Origin: Rhizobium cauense
Lineage (GTDB): Bacteria; Pseudomonadota; Alphaproteobacteria; Rhizobiales; Rhizobiaceae
Assembly (NCBI RefSeq): GCF_019511525.1
Contig: NZ_JAEUAT010000003.1
Coordinates: 1 to 64,000, forward strand
Length of the DNA stretch: 64,000 nt
Direction: 5' to 3'
The notes beneath the pieces are model-generated. The model was not told the DNA's origin, ran no database searches, and was given only the letters and a program-made list of their open reading frames with translations. The position numbers and the translations under genes were made by a program. Positions 1 to 10,502 of the stretch are shown here, piece after piece (the first letter of the stretch is position 1; every line of letters begins with the position of its first letter).

Positions 1-3000
1 TGACGGTGAACTCGTTGCCATCAAGCACCTCATGCGTGACCACAACCTGGCCGGCCGCCGTCAGCGAACCACCCGATGCCAGCGAGAAGTGCTGCACGCC
101 CGCCGCCCCGGTATTGGCGTCGATCGCTGCAAAGTCGATCTTGTCGCCAGGCTGGAAGCCGTGGATCGTGTCGCCGTCTGCAGCCCCTGCCGACAGGAAG
201 CGGAAGGTGTCGTTGCCAAGCCCGCCGTCCATGATGTTGACCGCGGCCGTGGCCGTGATCGTATCGTGACCGGAGCCGGTGACGACGTTCTCGAAGCCGT
301 AGACCACATCCGTCCCGGTCGTGCCGCCCGACACCTGGCCGCGCTGCATGAAGCCGTTGCCGAGGTCCACCGTCAGGTTCGCCGTCGCCACCGCATAATC
401 CAGCGTGTCGGTGCCGTCGCCGCCCCAGTACTGGTCGTCGCCGTCGCCGGCAGACGCGATCACCGTATCGTTGCCGGCACCGGCCCAGACCTGATCCTCA
501 CCGGCGCCACCCTCGATGAAGTCGTTGCCGCCCTCACCATGGATCATGTCGCGACCGGCATTGCCGAACAGCATGTCGTCACCCGACCCGCCATGCAGCT
601 CGTCATTGCCGTCACCACCGGTGACACTGTCGTCGCCGTCACCGGCTGTCACCACGTCGTCACCGTCCTCACCCTTGAGGATATCCGACCCGGCATCGCC
701 GACCACGATATCACCGGCACCACCACCAAGGATCGTATCGGCACCACCGGCACCCACCAGGACATCCGCAGCCGCCGTCCCGAGTAATGTCCGTGCCGCG
801 ACTGGCAGCGGCGTCGTGCCGTCATCATTGTCGTCGTCTCCACCCGACGAGGTGTCGTCATCGTCGTCGTCATCGTCGTCTCCGCCCGACGAGGTGTCGT
901 CGTCGTCATCATCGTCGTCGTCTCCACCCGACGAGGTGTCGTCATCGTCGTCGTCATCGTCGTCTCCGCCCGACGAGGTGTCGTCGTCGTCATCATCGTC
1001 GTCGTCTCCGCCCGACGAGGTGTCGTCGTCGTCGTCATCGTCGTCTCCACCCGACGAAGTGTCGTCATCATCATCGTCATCGTCGTCGCCGCCATTGCCA
1101 CCATCGTCATCGAGTTCCTCGGTCTCGAAGATGTGCTCAGGCAGATTCTCGAGGCCGGTGTTGCGGGCGACGATGTCTGCGAATTCCTGGCCGTCGATGA
1201 AATCTTCGTAGAAGTCGAAGTCATCGAACCGTTCGATATAGTAGAACCGGTCCGCATCCTGCAGGCGTTCAAACTGCTCACTGAGAACGACCCAGAAAGT
1301 CTGGCCGACGATACCGCCGTTGATATGGGCTTCAGCAAGGCCACCGACCCAGAAGTCGACCCGATCGATCCCCTTGACGATCTTTGCGCCGTTCGCACCG
1401 TCGAGCAGCTGAATGTCGGGATTGACCGCCACGAAGGCTGCAATTTTCTCCGGCGTGTCGAGCACGAGATCCGGATAGGCTTGCATGAACTGGGCAATGA
1501 CCGCGTTGCTCAACCCGTTACGCATCTGGAAGTCCTGCCAGGACGTATACGGGTTGAGATTACCGCCGGCGAAACCGACTGCTTCAACCACGTAAGGATT
1601 GTTCGAAGCGGCCAAATCCGCACGGATCTGGTTGAGCGTTCCGAGACCGAGATCCCAGCCGCGCGCCACATTAAAGGCGAACAGGTCTGCGCTGATGCGG
1701 ACAAGATTGTCGCGGACCGCATCGACGATGTTGAAATCGACGTCTTCGGCTGGCTGGGTGAGCGTGCCGCCGATGATCGAGCCGACCCCGTGCTGGGCAT
1801 AGCCCGGCTGCGGGAAATATCCGTACTGGTTGAGTACGGGAATCGGCTGCGTGAAAACGCTCGGATCATTGCTCGGGTTGAGGAATGCGTCGAACAGCTG
1901 CACCTGCTGCGGCTGACCGTTCTCATCAAGTACAGTCATCGTCTGCCCGATCAGCGAGTGACCGAAGCGGAACGCCGCCGCCGCAAATTCATGCGAAATC
2001 GCGGGATTGGAGTTCGGATCGTATTCCTCGAAGCCATGCGTGCCTTCGCTGCGCAGGCCGCCGAGGAGAACCTCGAGATATTCGTCGAAGACAACGCGCT
2101 GATACTCGGCTTCATTCAGCATCTTGGCAGCTTGAAAGAGTTCTTCCGCAGTGCCCTCGAAGCCGGCCGCTTCCAGGCCCTCCACGTGGAAGTTGTGGTT
2201 GCGCGCCCAGATCGTGTGGATCGAGGTCAGCGCGAAGTTCTCATTGGTGCGCCCGTCGCCGGCAATGTAGTGATCGAGCACATTTACGAACGGATTCGCG
2301 TCGAGCAGCAGAGGATGCGTCGAACCCATGAAGTTCGAAATGAACTTCGACAGGACGCCTGGATCGAACCCACCGGTCTGCGGATCGAACAGCGTTCCGT
2401 TCGTGTTCGCGTCGATCTGGTAGTTCGTGTAGTAGGTGCGGAAGCTCATCTGTCCGCCGGGAAGCGACGGATCCTTGAAGATCGTGTCGTTCTCCCAGTG
2501 ATGAACAATCAGCTCGCGCAGGGTCGGAAGCAGATTGAATTCCGTGTTGGACGGATCCGGCGCCCCGGCCAGGAGGTGTGAACCGAGGCCACCATTTCCA
2601 TCGCCTTCGCGCAGGAACTGCCCGACAAGATTGTGCGAGCCGTAGGCCTGGTTCTGGTCGACGAAAGGAGAAGTCTGGTTCTTGTGGAGCGGATTGCCGT
2701 CCTCATCATAGCCGATGACGGTGCCACGTGTCAGATCGGCAGGGTTGCCACTGCCCGAAGGCCCGCCGCCGCCAGGCGCGCCAATCTGGATCGTTCCATT
2801 GCCGCCCTTCGGCAGGAAATCGAGGCCGTGATCGATGTACTGCCCCATGGCCATGAAGAAGATGTTCGCGTCGTTGCCGGCATGCGGCAGCCCGGCCTCC
2901 TGATCACCCAGGATATCGCTGAGCTGGCGCGCATCGAGACCCTGGAAGATCGGATTGATGGCCTTGTTGCCGGAGGCGTCAGGCTCGCCGTAGCGTGCCT

Positions 3001-6000
3001 CGGTCAGGCGGATGAAGGCCTGATCGGCACTGCCCCAAGTCGCATGGCCCTCGTTGTTGCCCCAACCCGAGAGAGTGCGATAGCCGAGCGGCACGTCGTC
3101 GTCGCCAGCACCTGGAGGTTGCTGTCCGCGGACGAGGGCCTGAAGACCCGCGATGTCGCTTGCGGTGTAGGCGAACGCACCATCAATCTCGTCGTCATCC
3201 GGCGAAACGATCTGAGGCGGAACGGTACCCGTGAAGGTGATCGAGTGCGTCCCGTTCGACAAGGTCGTCGTGCCGTTTGAATTGACGGTCGAGGTGTAGT
3301 TCGCGAGCGACTGTCCGGCCGCCAATTCAATGACGTCCTGCGGGCGCATCGTGCCGATGATCGTGTCATTGCCGCCGTAGGATTTGAACACGATACGATG
3401 AGCGGACGCCAGGCTGGAGATGTCGACCGTGTCGTTGCCTTCGGAACCCTCAATGGTAATGGTGTTGAAGCTCAGGTTCGTAGGCGAAAAGTCTCCGATC
3501 GGCAGCACGGTGTCGTTGCCCGGGCCGGTGTTGATCCGAATCTCCTCGATGTCCGCAAGTTCCGCGATCACCTGAGCAAAGCCAGTACCGTTTCTCGTGA
3601 TCACGATTTCGGTCGCAGCGGCCAGGTTGGCGACGTTGTTTCCAGCAACTGCAGCCCAGGCTGCCCGCGTATAGACCCGATATGTTTCAGCGGCATTCGT
3701 GCCGTTGATGACGAACGTATCGCCCTCGGCGCCTTCGGTGCCGCCATTGATGATGTCACGCGCAGCGAGATCGGTCGCGGCGTTGTAGACGATCATGTCA
3801 TCACCGGCACCGGCATTGATCGTGTCGATGCCACCGCCGCCTAGGATCAGGTCCGAATTGGCGCCGCCGTTCAGCGTATTGGCGCCACCCGTGCCTTGGA
3901 GGATCGAATAGACGCCTTCATCGAACTCGACTTGCTCGACGCTGGTCAACGTATCCAGGCCACCAGCGCCTGTGACGTCGAGGTTAGCGCCATCGAGCGC
4001 GAAGCTGTGCGCCAGGATGGATCCAGTGAACACGACGCGATCGGTACCGGCGTTGCCGACAAAGGCATTGTCATCGGCGTTCCCGCGGAAGGTGTCGTTG
4101 CCTGTGCCACCAGAGACGTTGTCAACGCCGGAGATCGACGTGAAGCCACTCGCCGTGCCGGCGGCCAGATCCACGGACACCGCGCTTGCTGTGGTGTAGG
4201 CGAGGGTATCGACCCCGGCACCAAGGCTGGCAGTAATACTCTCGACGTCCGCAGCGACTGACCCGCCGCCCTCAATCTGAGTGATGCGAGTTCCATCGAA
4301 ATTGACCGCCAAGGTTTCGACGTCTGCTCCCCCACCATCAATGATCGCGAGCGTATCGGTATTTGCGCCGCCATTGATCGTGTCTGCTCCGCCGTTGCCT
4401 TCGTCGATGTCATAGACAATGACATCGTCGCCATCGCCGCCGTTGACCGTGTCGTTTCCGTCTCCGCCGACGAGGAGGTCGCTGCCTCCGCCGCCCGCCA
4501 GGATGTCATTGCCGTCACCGCCGAACAGAAGATCGTTGCCGGTGCCGCCGGTGAGGCGATCCGCACCGGTCTCGCCAGCGAGAAGGTTGTTGCCGGATGC
4601 GACGGTAACCGTCCGGGCAGCAGGAGCTCCACTATTGGCCGGATCGGCCGTGCTGATCGTGTAGTCGCCCGAGCCGAGCTGGTAGCCACCATAGGTGGCG
4701 CCATCGAAGTTGATCCGCTCGACGCCCTCATTGCCCGGTGCCGTGTCGAAATGATCGATCACGGTCACGGTCTGGCCGTTGAAGCTGATATCCAGGTTGC
4801 CGTTTCCGGTGCCAGTGTCGTCGTCGCTGAAGGCAAGACCGGTCAATGCCGCTCCCGCTGCTGCGATGACGATGCGATCGTTGCCGCCGGCTTCGCCGCT
4901 GATCGTGTCGTTGCCGTCCGTGAGACCGAAGACGTAAGTGTCGTCGTTGGCTCCGCCCTGCAGCGTGTCGGTGCCACCGGCGCCGCGCAGCGTGTCGTTG
5001 CCCGCGCCGCCGACCAGCGTGTTCCCGCCAGCGCTACCGGTGATCGTGTCGTCGAAGCCGCCGCCCGTGACGTTCTCGACGCTCGACAGGGTGTCGTTTC
5101 CGTCAGCGCCGCTGGCGGTTCCGAGGGTCAGGTTGACCGTGACCGCGGAGGTCGCCGCCGCGTAGGTCGCAGTGTCGGTTCCGGCACCGCCGTTCAGCGT
5201 GTCGTTGCCGGCGCCACCGTTCAGCGTATCGTTGTCGTCGCCGCCATTGATGACGTCGTCGCCCTGAAGGCCATTGAGAACGTCGTTGCCATCGCGCCCG
5301 TTTATGAGGTTCGGGTCGGCGGTTCCATTCAGCGTATCATTGACTGCGCCGCCGTTGTTGTCGCCGATGACAGCGGTCATCTGCGAGGTAACGGTTTCCA
5401 GGTAGCCGCTGTCGTCCGTGTAGCTGACGGTCACTCGGTAGAAGCGGTTATCGTTGTTCGCGACCGTGAGGGTCGGGCTGTTGGCGCCGATATTGGCCCA
5501 GCCGCCAAGGCCGTCGGTCGAGACCTGCCACTGGTAGTCGAAGTCCGCGGCCGGGGGCAGGCCGTTCGCGTCCGCGATGCCGCTGATATTGGCGGTCAGG
5601 ACGTTCTCGGTGCCGGTGATCGTCGGGAAGCCCGTGGGAGGCCGGTTGACGAGCAGGAAGTCTTCGTCGGTGAAGCGTGCGATTTCAACGTTCCTGAGTG
5701 TGTCGACGCCGTCAGACACAAGATTGCGCTCTGTTAGCGGATCGACGACGTTGCTCACGGTGACATGCGTGACGGTGACACTGCCGTCCGGATTTCGCAC
5801 GATCGTGTAATTGGCGCGAACATCATTGAAGAACGCAACGTCCTCGTCGTCCGCCGTCACACCGTTGGTGACGATCTCGCGGACAATCTCCATCTGGCTG
5901 GGCACGATCGTGCGGTCCACCAGAAGCTCGAACAGCGATCGCCCTTGCCATGCTGCAGGCACGTCGGCGCCTTCGCCGAACGTATGCCGCATGGAGTCGA

Positions 6001-9000
6001 TTTTCACGCGGTCATTAGGATTATCTGGGTCGCCGCCGGGTCTCAGGATGCCAATGCTGACATTCAGCCAGCGGTCGCCATCGAGGATGTCGTCGCCGCC
6101 ATTGCCGCGCAGGTTGTCGCTGCCGGCGCCGCCGAGAAGGATGTTGCCCGCTTCGAAGAAGCCGGTCGGCCCGATGCTGACGATCTCTTCGAGACCCCTG
6201 ATCCGGTCGATGCCGGCCTGGTCGAGGCCGTCGTTGAAGAAGATGTTCTCCGTGGTCGCGACCGTGTCACCAGGCGCGATCTCGCCGAACACACGGTCGT
6301 CACCCCAGAGCGTGTCGTCGCCGTTCCAACCGGAGAGTGCCTCGACCTTATCGAAGCGGTTGCGCAGGATGTCTTCCTGCTCGGTGGTGAAGATGGGAAT
6401 GCGCATATCGGCGTAGCCATCCAGCGCCATGCCCTTGAAGATCGCCCAGTCGAAGCCGAACATGCCTTCGTTGCGCATGACGCTTTCGCCCTGCACCATG
6501 ATGTCGTCGCCGGATTCACCGTCAAAGTCGTGCTCTTCGTTGCCGGAGAACATGACGTCATGGCCCTTGATGGTGCTGTTGAAGAACAGCTCCGAGTTGT
6601 CACCGGCCGTCGTGTCGAAGCCGCCGGCACCTTCAATCCAGTCGTCGCCTTCGTTGCCCATAAGAAGGTCGACACCTTCGCCGCCGGCGATAAAGTCATC
6701 GCCCTCGCCACCGAAGACTTCCGTGTCGTCGACACCCACGAAGATGGCGTCCTTGCCGGTACCGCCCATCAGGATGTCGAGGCCGTTCGAATTGGCGATC
6801 ACATCGTCGCCTTCGTCGCCCTTGATGAAGTCGCCGCTGTCGCCGCTGTCGGTGATGATGTCGTTGCCGGCACCACCGTTGACAAGGTCGACGCCCGCGC
6901 CGGACTCGATGCGGTCATTGCCGGCATCGCCCCAGATGCCGTCGTCGCCGAAATCGGTGATGATTGTGTCGTTTCCGTTAGTGCCGCCCACCACGACGTG
7001 CTCGCCGCCAGTGAAGCGGAGATAGTTGGCGTCGAGTCCGATTGTGCCGGGATTGTCGCGCTGGACCTTGCCGAGACCCATGGCTTCAAGCGCCGGGTCA
7101 TTGCCAAGCGGATCAACAGCATCAAGGGCATCACTACTAGGATCGTAGTCGGCCTGGTTGGCGCCGTTAACCTCCAGCACGAAGTCGTAGTTCGCGAAGG
7201 AGTCGACGCCGATGTGTCGGCTGATCACGTCGTCGGCCGTGCCGCGGATACCGTCCGCGCCAGGCTGCGAGATGTCCGTGTTCGCCATGATCATCTTGGC
7301 GAACGAGTTCTGCTCCAGCATGTTCAGGAAGTTCTGACCCTGCGTGCGGGTAAGGTAGTAGAAGCGATCGCCGTCCTGCAACGCCTCGAGCTGTGCCTCG
7401 AACACCGCGTTGAAGGTCGAGCCGAGGAAGCCGCCGAACGGCATCTTCTTTTCGGCGAGCCCACCAATCCAGAGATCGATCGTGTTGAGGCCGTTGTTGC
7501 CGGCGTTGTAACCGCCGGTGCTGTTGAGGAAGTCAAGCCGGTCTGCCGGGACCTCGGCCGCCGTTCCGACAGCTTCACCAAACACAAGCGCCCAAGCGGC
7601 GTCGCGCTTCTGCTCGAGCGTGGTGGCAGCAGTGATGGAGGTGTGGATGCCATAGGCAGCAATAAAGTTCACAACCGAAATCGGGTTCTTCAGATTGGCC
7701 GCGAAATCGGTCCAGCTGTCGTACGGCGTCAGGAAGGTCGAGCCCGTTGCTGCGAACAATTGTTCGCGGGCCTGATTGAGCGTCGGCATACCGGTGTCAC
7801 GGCCGCGGGCGATATTGATCGTCGCGAGGTCGAGCGGCAAGCCCAGCAGGTTGTTGCGCAGCGCGCCGGTGATGAATTCGTCGATCTCGTTGCCGCGTTC
7901 GGTCGTCATTCCGCGCACGATCGCACCGGCAGCTTCTTCCGCCGTCAGCGCGCCGTCGTTGTTGAACGCGACCGGATTCAGGAAGGACGCGATGAGGCCC
8001 ATGTCGTCGACCGTGGCGACGGTTCCATCCTCGTTCAGGATCACGCGAGGCATGCTGTCGGTCAGCATGGAATGGCCGAAGCGGTACACCACGTTCGCGA
8101 ATTCGGAGAAGATCGACGGATCGATGTCCGTGACCGAGTTGAAGACGAACGGGTCGATCGCCGGCTGAACCTTGCGGGCGAACTCCTCGAAGACGAGGTG
8201 CTGATATTGCATCTCTGTGGCGAAGCGGCCGGCCTGGAACAGGCGTTCGCCGTCCCAGTCGAGAGTGTTGGCATAGGTTAGCTGGTCAAGAGCCGACATC
8301 GTAGCGAAGCCGGCGGGCAGCGAGCCAATGTCTCCCTGCAGCCATTCGTTGATGAACTCGACGTCTCCGCTCTGCAGGATGACCAGCTTTTGGGAGTCGA
8401 TTTGGCGGTTGTGCTCGGAGTGGAAAACGTGATGAACGGCGGTCAGGCCGATATTCTCGTTGCCGCGTCCGTCGCCGGTGATGAAATGGCGGTCGAGCAG
8501 ATCGCCGTCATAGCTGCCAGCCGGGAGAGGGGTCTCTCCTGCATCGATCCGGCCATTACCGTTCGTGTCGTTGACCACGCCATCTTCGGACCGAACCTTC
8601 ATCAGGCCGGTACGGCTGTCGAGCGGATTGGCCAGGTTCGCGATATCATCGAGGAAAGCATGCCCGGTCCGGATCGCCCCCGCCGTCAGCGAATTGACGT
8701 TGATGCCGCTATTGCCGCGCGAGACGACAACGTCATCCTCCGTGTTCGGAATGCCGTCCAAGCCGAGGCCGGTGATGACCTGGGCATAACCGAATGCGTC
8801 CGGAATGAACTTGCCGTACTGGTCGGTGCGGATCAGCGGGATGTTGAGAACATCGGCGTCTGTCAGCTGGATGCCGAGCATCAGCGCCTGCTCCTTCACG
8901 TCGGCCCAGGTGGGAAGTCCATTTTTCACTCCCTCAGGAGTCTGGCCGTCGAGCAGCTTGCCCGTCGCCTCAGGCCGGCCGAGGTCATTGATCTCGTATT

Positions 9001-10147
9001 CCCTCAGGAAGACCTGATGAGAGGCGTGAGACGTATAGGTCTGGTTCTGATCGACCCATGAGGTCGTGGTGTTGGTATGGATGTCGTCGGCTGTGCCAAG
9101 AACGCCGTCCGCTCCGGGTTCGGCCGCCGCCCTGGTGAGCTGCATGAAGCGTAGCTGGGGCGGAAGATCGTCCGCGGTCCCAAAGATGCCGTCGTCGCCG
9201 ACGACAAGCGGATCGTCATTCGCGAGCGGAATGTAGATCGTGCCGTTGCCGCCCTTGGTGATGAGGTCGAGGCCATGGTCGAAGAACTGCCCGAAGAACG
9301 TCATCCAGGCGTTGAAGGGCGCGGACAGTCCTTCGTCCGGCGCGACGTTCGGGATAACGAGCGAGCCTTCTTCGTTGACGACGAGGCCCATCTCTTCGGC
9401 AAGCGCCTGGAAGGCGGCGTCCGGGTCGAGCGCCGTGGCTTCGGCTCTTGCAAGTACTTGCTCGGCGACCGTCAGGGCTTCCGCGGCATCTTGGATCGCG
9501 TTGATTGTGTCCGACGACGGGGACAAGACGTAGGCGTTCACCGCTGCGTCCAGGTCGGCGTTTGCGTCAACGAGCGCTGCCTGTGCGGCGAGGAGCGCTG
9601 CGTCGGCCTCGGTCTGGGTGAGGCGTGCCGCTAGGAGGAGCTGCATGTCGCCGGTCGGATCTTCCGAACCTGCGAACGTCAACGCCGCGACGATCGCCGC
9701 TGGATTGTTAAGGCTCATGTCGACGATGAGATTGGAAATCTGGCGCGGATCACGATCCGCGACATTTCCGGGCGTGCCGTAGTTGTCGGTTAGCGTGACC
9801 GGCGGATTGCTGCCGGGAGCCGGACCGTCAAGATCGACCGTCCAGGTGTCCTCGTTCTCATTGACGACGTTGCCGTCCAGCATGCGGGGCATGCCCTGGT
9901 CGGCCGCGCCCCAGAGTTCGCGGCCCGGAACGATGTTGTTGTATGTGCCGTCCACGGTGCGTAGACCCACCGGAACATGCGGGTCCGGAATGGCAAGGAC
10001 AGCGCCGGGCGTTCCCGCCTCGACCACATTCCCCTCTGCGTCGACGTATATTTCCGTCAGGGGCGTCCCAGCGGCATGTGCCTCGGCAACCTTGATCTGA
10101 CGCAGAATGAACATCATGTCCTGCAAGTTCAGCGTAAACGCAGCCAT
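1..10147 (-). CDS. Giant RTX protein with two animal-type haem peroxidase domains (3' end outside window)
   Basis: The frame is open from ATG 10147 to the left edge, at least 3382 residues, so the C-terminus is missing. Read from the N-terminus: a first peroxidase domain with a distal-haem motif FFGQFFDHGLD (His291) and a proximal motif VYRFGHSML (His692); glycine/aspartate-rich RTX nonapeptide blocks around residues 1040-1300 and 1590-2230, with an Ig/cadherin-like segment near 1500-1590; a second peroxidase domain with QYIDHGLDF (His2440), GDGRTNEN and AFRFGHSLI (His2730); an Asp-rich repeat linker near 3020-3100; and a serralysin-C-like segment (FRFLSAGAADGD) near 3316. No N-terminal signal peptide is seen, and RTX proteins normally leave by type I secretion using a C-terminal signal. 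The domain mix matches bacterial peroxicins, which are secreted haem peroxidases. No type I secretion genes are in the window. The physiological substrate is unknown. Confidence 0.9.
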   Translation of the reverse strand, partial: MAAFTLNLQDMMFILRQIKVAEAHAAGTPLTEIYVDAEGNVVEAGTPGAVLAIPDPHVPVGLRTVDGTYNNIVPGRELWGAADQGMPRMLDGNVVNENEDTWTVDLDGPAPGSNPPVTLTDNYGTPGNVADRDPRQISNLIVDMSLNNPAAIVAALTFAGSEDPTGDMQLLLAARLTQTEADAALLAAQAALVDANADLDAAVNAYVLSPSSDTINAIQDAAEALTVAEQVLARAEATALDPDAAFQALAEEMGLVVNEEGSLVIPNVAPDEGLSAPFNAWMTFFGQFFDHGLDLITKGGNGTIYIPLANDDPLVVGDDGIFGTADDLPPQLRFMQLTRAAAEPGADGVLGTADDIHTNTTTSWVDQNQTYTSHASHQVFLREYEINDLGRPEATGKLLDGQTPEGVKNGLPTWADVKEQALMLGIQLTDADVLNIPLIRTDQYGKFIPDAFGYAQVITGLGLDGIPNTEDDVVVSRGNSGINVNSLTAGAIRTGHAFLDDIANLANPLDSRTGLMKVRSEDGVVNDTNGNGRIDAGETPLPAGSYDGDLLDRHFITGDGRGNENIGLTAVHHVFHSEHNRQIDSQKLVILQSGDVEFINEWLQGDIGSLPAGFATMSALDQLTYANTLDWDGERLFQAGRFATEMQYQHLVFEEFARKVQPAIDPFVFNSVTDIDPSIFSEFANVVYRFGHSMLTDSMPRVILNEDGTVATVDDMGLIASFLNPVAFNNDGALTAEEAAGAIVRGMTTERGNEIDEFITGALRNNLLGLPLDLATINIARGRDTGMPTLNQAREQLFAATGSTFLTPYDSWTDFAANLKNPISVVNFIAAYGIHTSITAATTLEQKRDAAWALVFGEAVGTAAEVPADRLDFLNSTGGYNAGNNGLNTIDLWIGGLAEKKMPFGGFLGSTFNAVFEAQLEALQDGDRFYYLTRTQGQNFLNMLEQNSFAKMIMANTDISQPGADGIRGTADDVISRHIGVDSFANYDFVLEVNGANQADYDPSSDALDAVDPLGNDPALEAMGLGKVQRDNPGTIGLDANYLRFTGGEHVVVGGTNGNDTIITDFGDDGIWGDAGNDRIESGAGVDLVNGGAGNDIITDSGDSGDFIKGDEGDDVIANSNGLDILMGGTGKDAIFVGVDDTEVFGGEGDDFIAGGEGVDLLMGNEGDDWIEGAGGFDTTAGDNSELFFNSTIKGHDVMFSGNEEHDFDGESGDDIMVQGESVMRNEGMFGFDWAIFKGMALDGYADMRIPIFTTEQEDILRNRFDKVEALSGWNGDDTLWGDDRVFGEIAPGDTVATTENIFFNDGLDQAGIDRIRGLEEIVSIGPTGFFEAGNILLGGAGSDNLRGNGGDDILDGDRWLNVSIGILRPGGDPDNPNDRVKIDSMRHTFGEGADVPAAWQGRSLFELLVDRTIVPSQMEIVREIVTNGVTADDEDVAFFNDVRANYTIVRNPDGSVTVTHVTVSNVVDPLTERNLVSDGVDTLRNVEIARFTDEDFLLVNRPPTGFPTITGTENVLTANISGIADANGLPPAADFDYQWQVSTDGLGGWANIGANSPTLTVANNDNRFYRVTVSYTDDSGYLETVTSQMTAVIGDNNGGAVNDTLNGTADPNLINGRDGNDVLNGLQGDDVINGGDDNDTLNGGAGNDTLNGGAGTDTATYAAATSAVTVNLTLGTASGADGNDTLSSVENVTGGGFDDTITGSAGGNTLVGGAGNDTLRGAGGTDTLQGGANDDTYVFGLTDGNDTISGEAGGNDRIVIAAAGAALTGLAFSDDDTGTGNGNLDISFNGQTVTVIDHFDTAPGNEGVERINFDGATYGGYQLGSGDYTISTADPANSGAPAARTVTVASGNNLLAGETGADRLTGGTGNDLLFGGDGNDILAGGGGSDLLVGGDGNDTVNGGDGDDVIVYDIDEGNGGADTINGGANTDTLAIIDGGGADVETLAVNFDGTRITQIEGGGSVAADVESITASLGAGVDTLAYTTASAVSVDLAAGTASGFTSISGVDNVSGGTGNDTFRGNADDNAFVGNAGTDRVVFTGSILAHSFALDGANLDVTGAGGLDTLTSVEQVEFDEGVYSILQGTGGANTLNGGANSDLILGGGGIDTINAGAGDDMIVYNAATDLAARDIINGGTEGAEGDTFVINGTNAAETYRVYTRAAWAAVAGNNVANLAAATEIVITRNGTGFAQVIAELADIEEIRINTGPGNDTVLPIGDFSPTNLSFNTITIEGSEGNDTVDISSLASAHRIVFKSYGGNDTIIGTMRPQDVIELAAGQSLANYTSTVNSNGTTTLSNGTHSITFTGTVPPQIVSPDDDEIDGAFAYTASDIAGLQALVRGQQPPGAGDDDVPLGYRTLSGWGNNEGHATWGSADQAFIRLTEARYGEPDASGNKAINPIFQGLDARQLSDILGDQEAGLPHAGNDANIFFMAMGQYIDHGLDFLPKGGNGTIQIGAPGGGGPSGSGNPADLTRGTVIGYDEDGNPLHKNQTSPFVDQNQAYGSHNLVGQFLREGDGNGGLGSHLLAGAPDPSNTEFNLLPTLRELIVHHWENDTIFKDPSLPGGQMSFRTYYTNYQIDANTNGTLFDPQTGGFDPGVLSKFISNFMGSTHPLLLDANPFVNVLDHYIAGDGRTNENFALTSIHTIWARNHNFHVEGLEAAGFEGTAEELFQAAKMLNEAEYQRVVFDEYLEVLLGGLRSEGTHGFEEYDPNSNPAISHEFAAAAFRFGHSLIGQTMTVLDENGQPQQVQLFDAFLNPSNDPSVFTQPIPVLNQYGYFPQPGYAQHGVGSIIGGTLTQPAEDVDFNIVDAVRDNLVRISADLFAFNVARGWDLGLGTLNQIRADLAASNNPYVVEAVGFAGGNLNPYTSWQDFQMRNGLSNAVIAQFMQAYPDLVLDTPEKIAAFVAVNPDIQLLDGANGAKIVKGIDRVDFWVGGLAEAHINGGIVGQTFWVVLSEQFERLQDADRFYYIERFDDFDFYEDFIDGQEFADIVARNTGLENLPEHIFETEELDDDGGNGGDDDDDDDDDTSSGGDDDDDDDDTSSGGDDDDDDDDDTSSGGDDDDDDDDDTSSGGDDDDDDDDDTSSGGDDDDDDDDDTSSGGDDDNDDGTTPLPVAARTLLGTAAADVLVGAGGADTILGGGAGDIVVGDAGSDILKGEDGDDVVTAGDGDDSVTGGDGNDELHGGSGDDMLFGNAGRDMIHGEGGNDFIEGGAGEDQVWAGAGNDTVIASAGDGDDQYWGGDGTDTLDYAVATANLTVDLGNGFMQRGQVSGGTTGTDVVYGFENVVTGSGHDTITATAAVNIMDGGLGNDTFRFLSAGAADGDTIHGFQPGDKIDFAAIDANTGAAGVQHFSLASGGSLTAAGQVVVTHEVLDGNEFTV
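843..1091 (-). repeat. Six tandem 42-bp repeats encoding an Asp-rich linker
   Basis: Units begin at 843, 885, 927, 969, 1011 and 1050. Five periods are 42 bp except the last, which is 39 bp, so the reading frame is kept. Each unit encodes about eight or nine aspartates followed by TSSGG inside the giant RTX peroxidase, between the second peroxidase domain and the C-terminal region. Units are nearly identical, differing mainly by GAC/GAT choices, as expected for recent slippage expansion. An acidic linker of this kind could bind calcium or act as a flexible spacer. It is not a CRISPR because there are no unique spacers. Confidence 0.9.
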
Positions 10148-10502
10148 TTCCCTCTCCTCTGGCGTAGCTCCCGACCTCACGAGCAACGTTTCAGACGCTC
10201 GGGAGGCAGATTATTCTTTATGCCGATACTTATATATTTCAGGATATCCAGAACACAGAGAACAAGGTCCGGCGATTGCCAAGACTATAGTATGCGACGA
10301 TAAGCAACAAAGGTCGTACTGCTAAGCAAGACTAAAGGCCGAACGACGCTGTCCTGAAGGACACTTCACTTTCGTGGAAAAGGTCTCGAATTGACGTTCG
10401 ATCGGTGGGCAGGCATGACCCCGCTTTATGTTGCCAGAGCGAAAAATATTCGCAAACATGAATATAATCAGAAGCATCGCGATTCGGGGGAGCATGGCGT
10501 TG
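10148..10502. other. Divergent intergenic region between RTX peroxidase and histidine kinase
   Basis: About 355 bp lie between the two divergent starts. The part at 10215-10320 is noticeably more AT-rich than the flanking genes and should hold the promoters for both. I could not fix a -35/-10 pair with confidence. The kinase frame is open upstream to an ATG at 10428, but no Shine-Dalgarno sequence precedes that codon. Confidence 0.4.

Noticed and set aside
843..1091. CRISPR-like array
   Set aside because: Repeats are contiguous 42-bp units without unique spacers and lie in frame inside a coding region.
32..8281. Long plus-strand open frames (251, 482 and 838 residues) opposite the RTX gene
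   Set aside because: They are antisense shadows created by the codon bias and repeats of the minus-strand RTX peroxidase; no ribosome binding sites and no family motifs, while the minus frame shows clear domains throughout.
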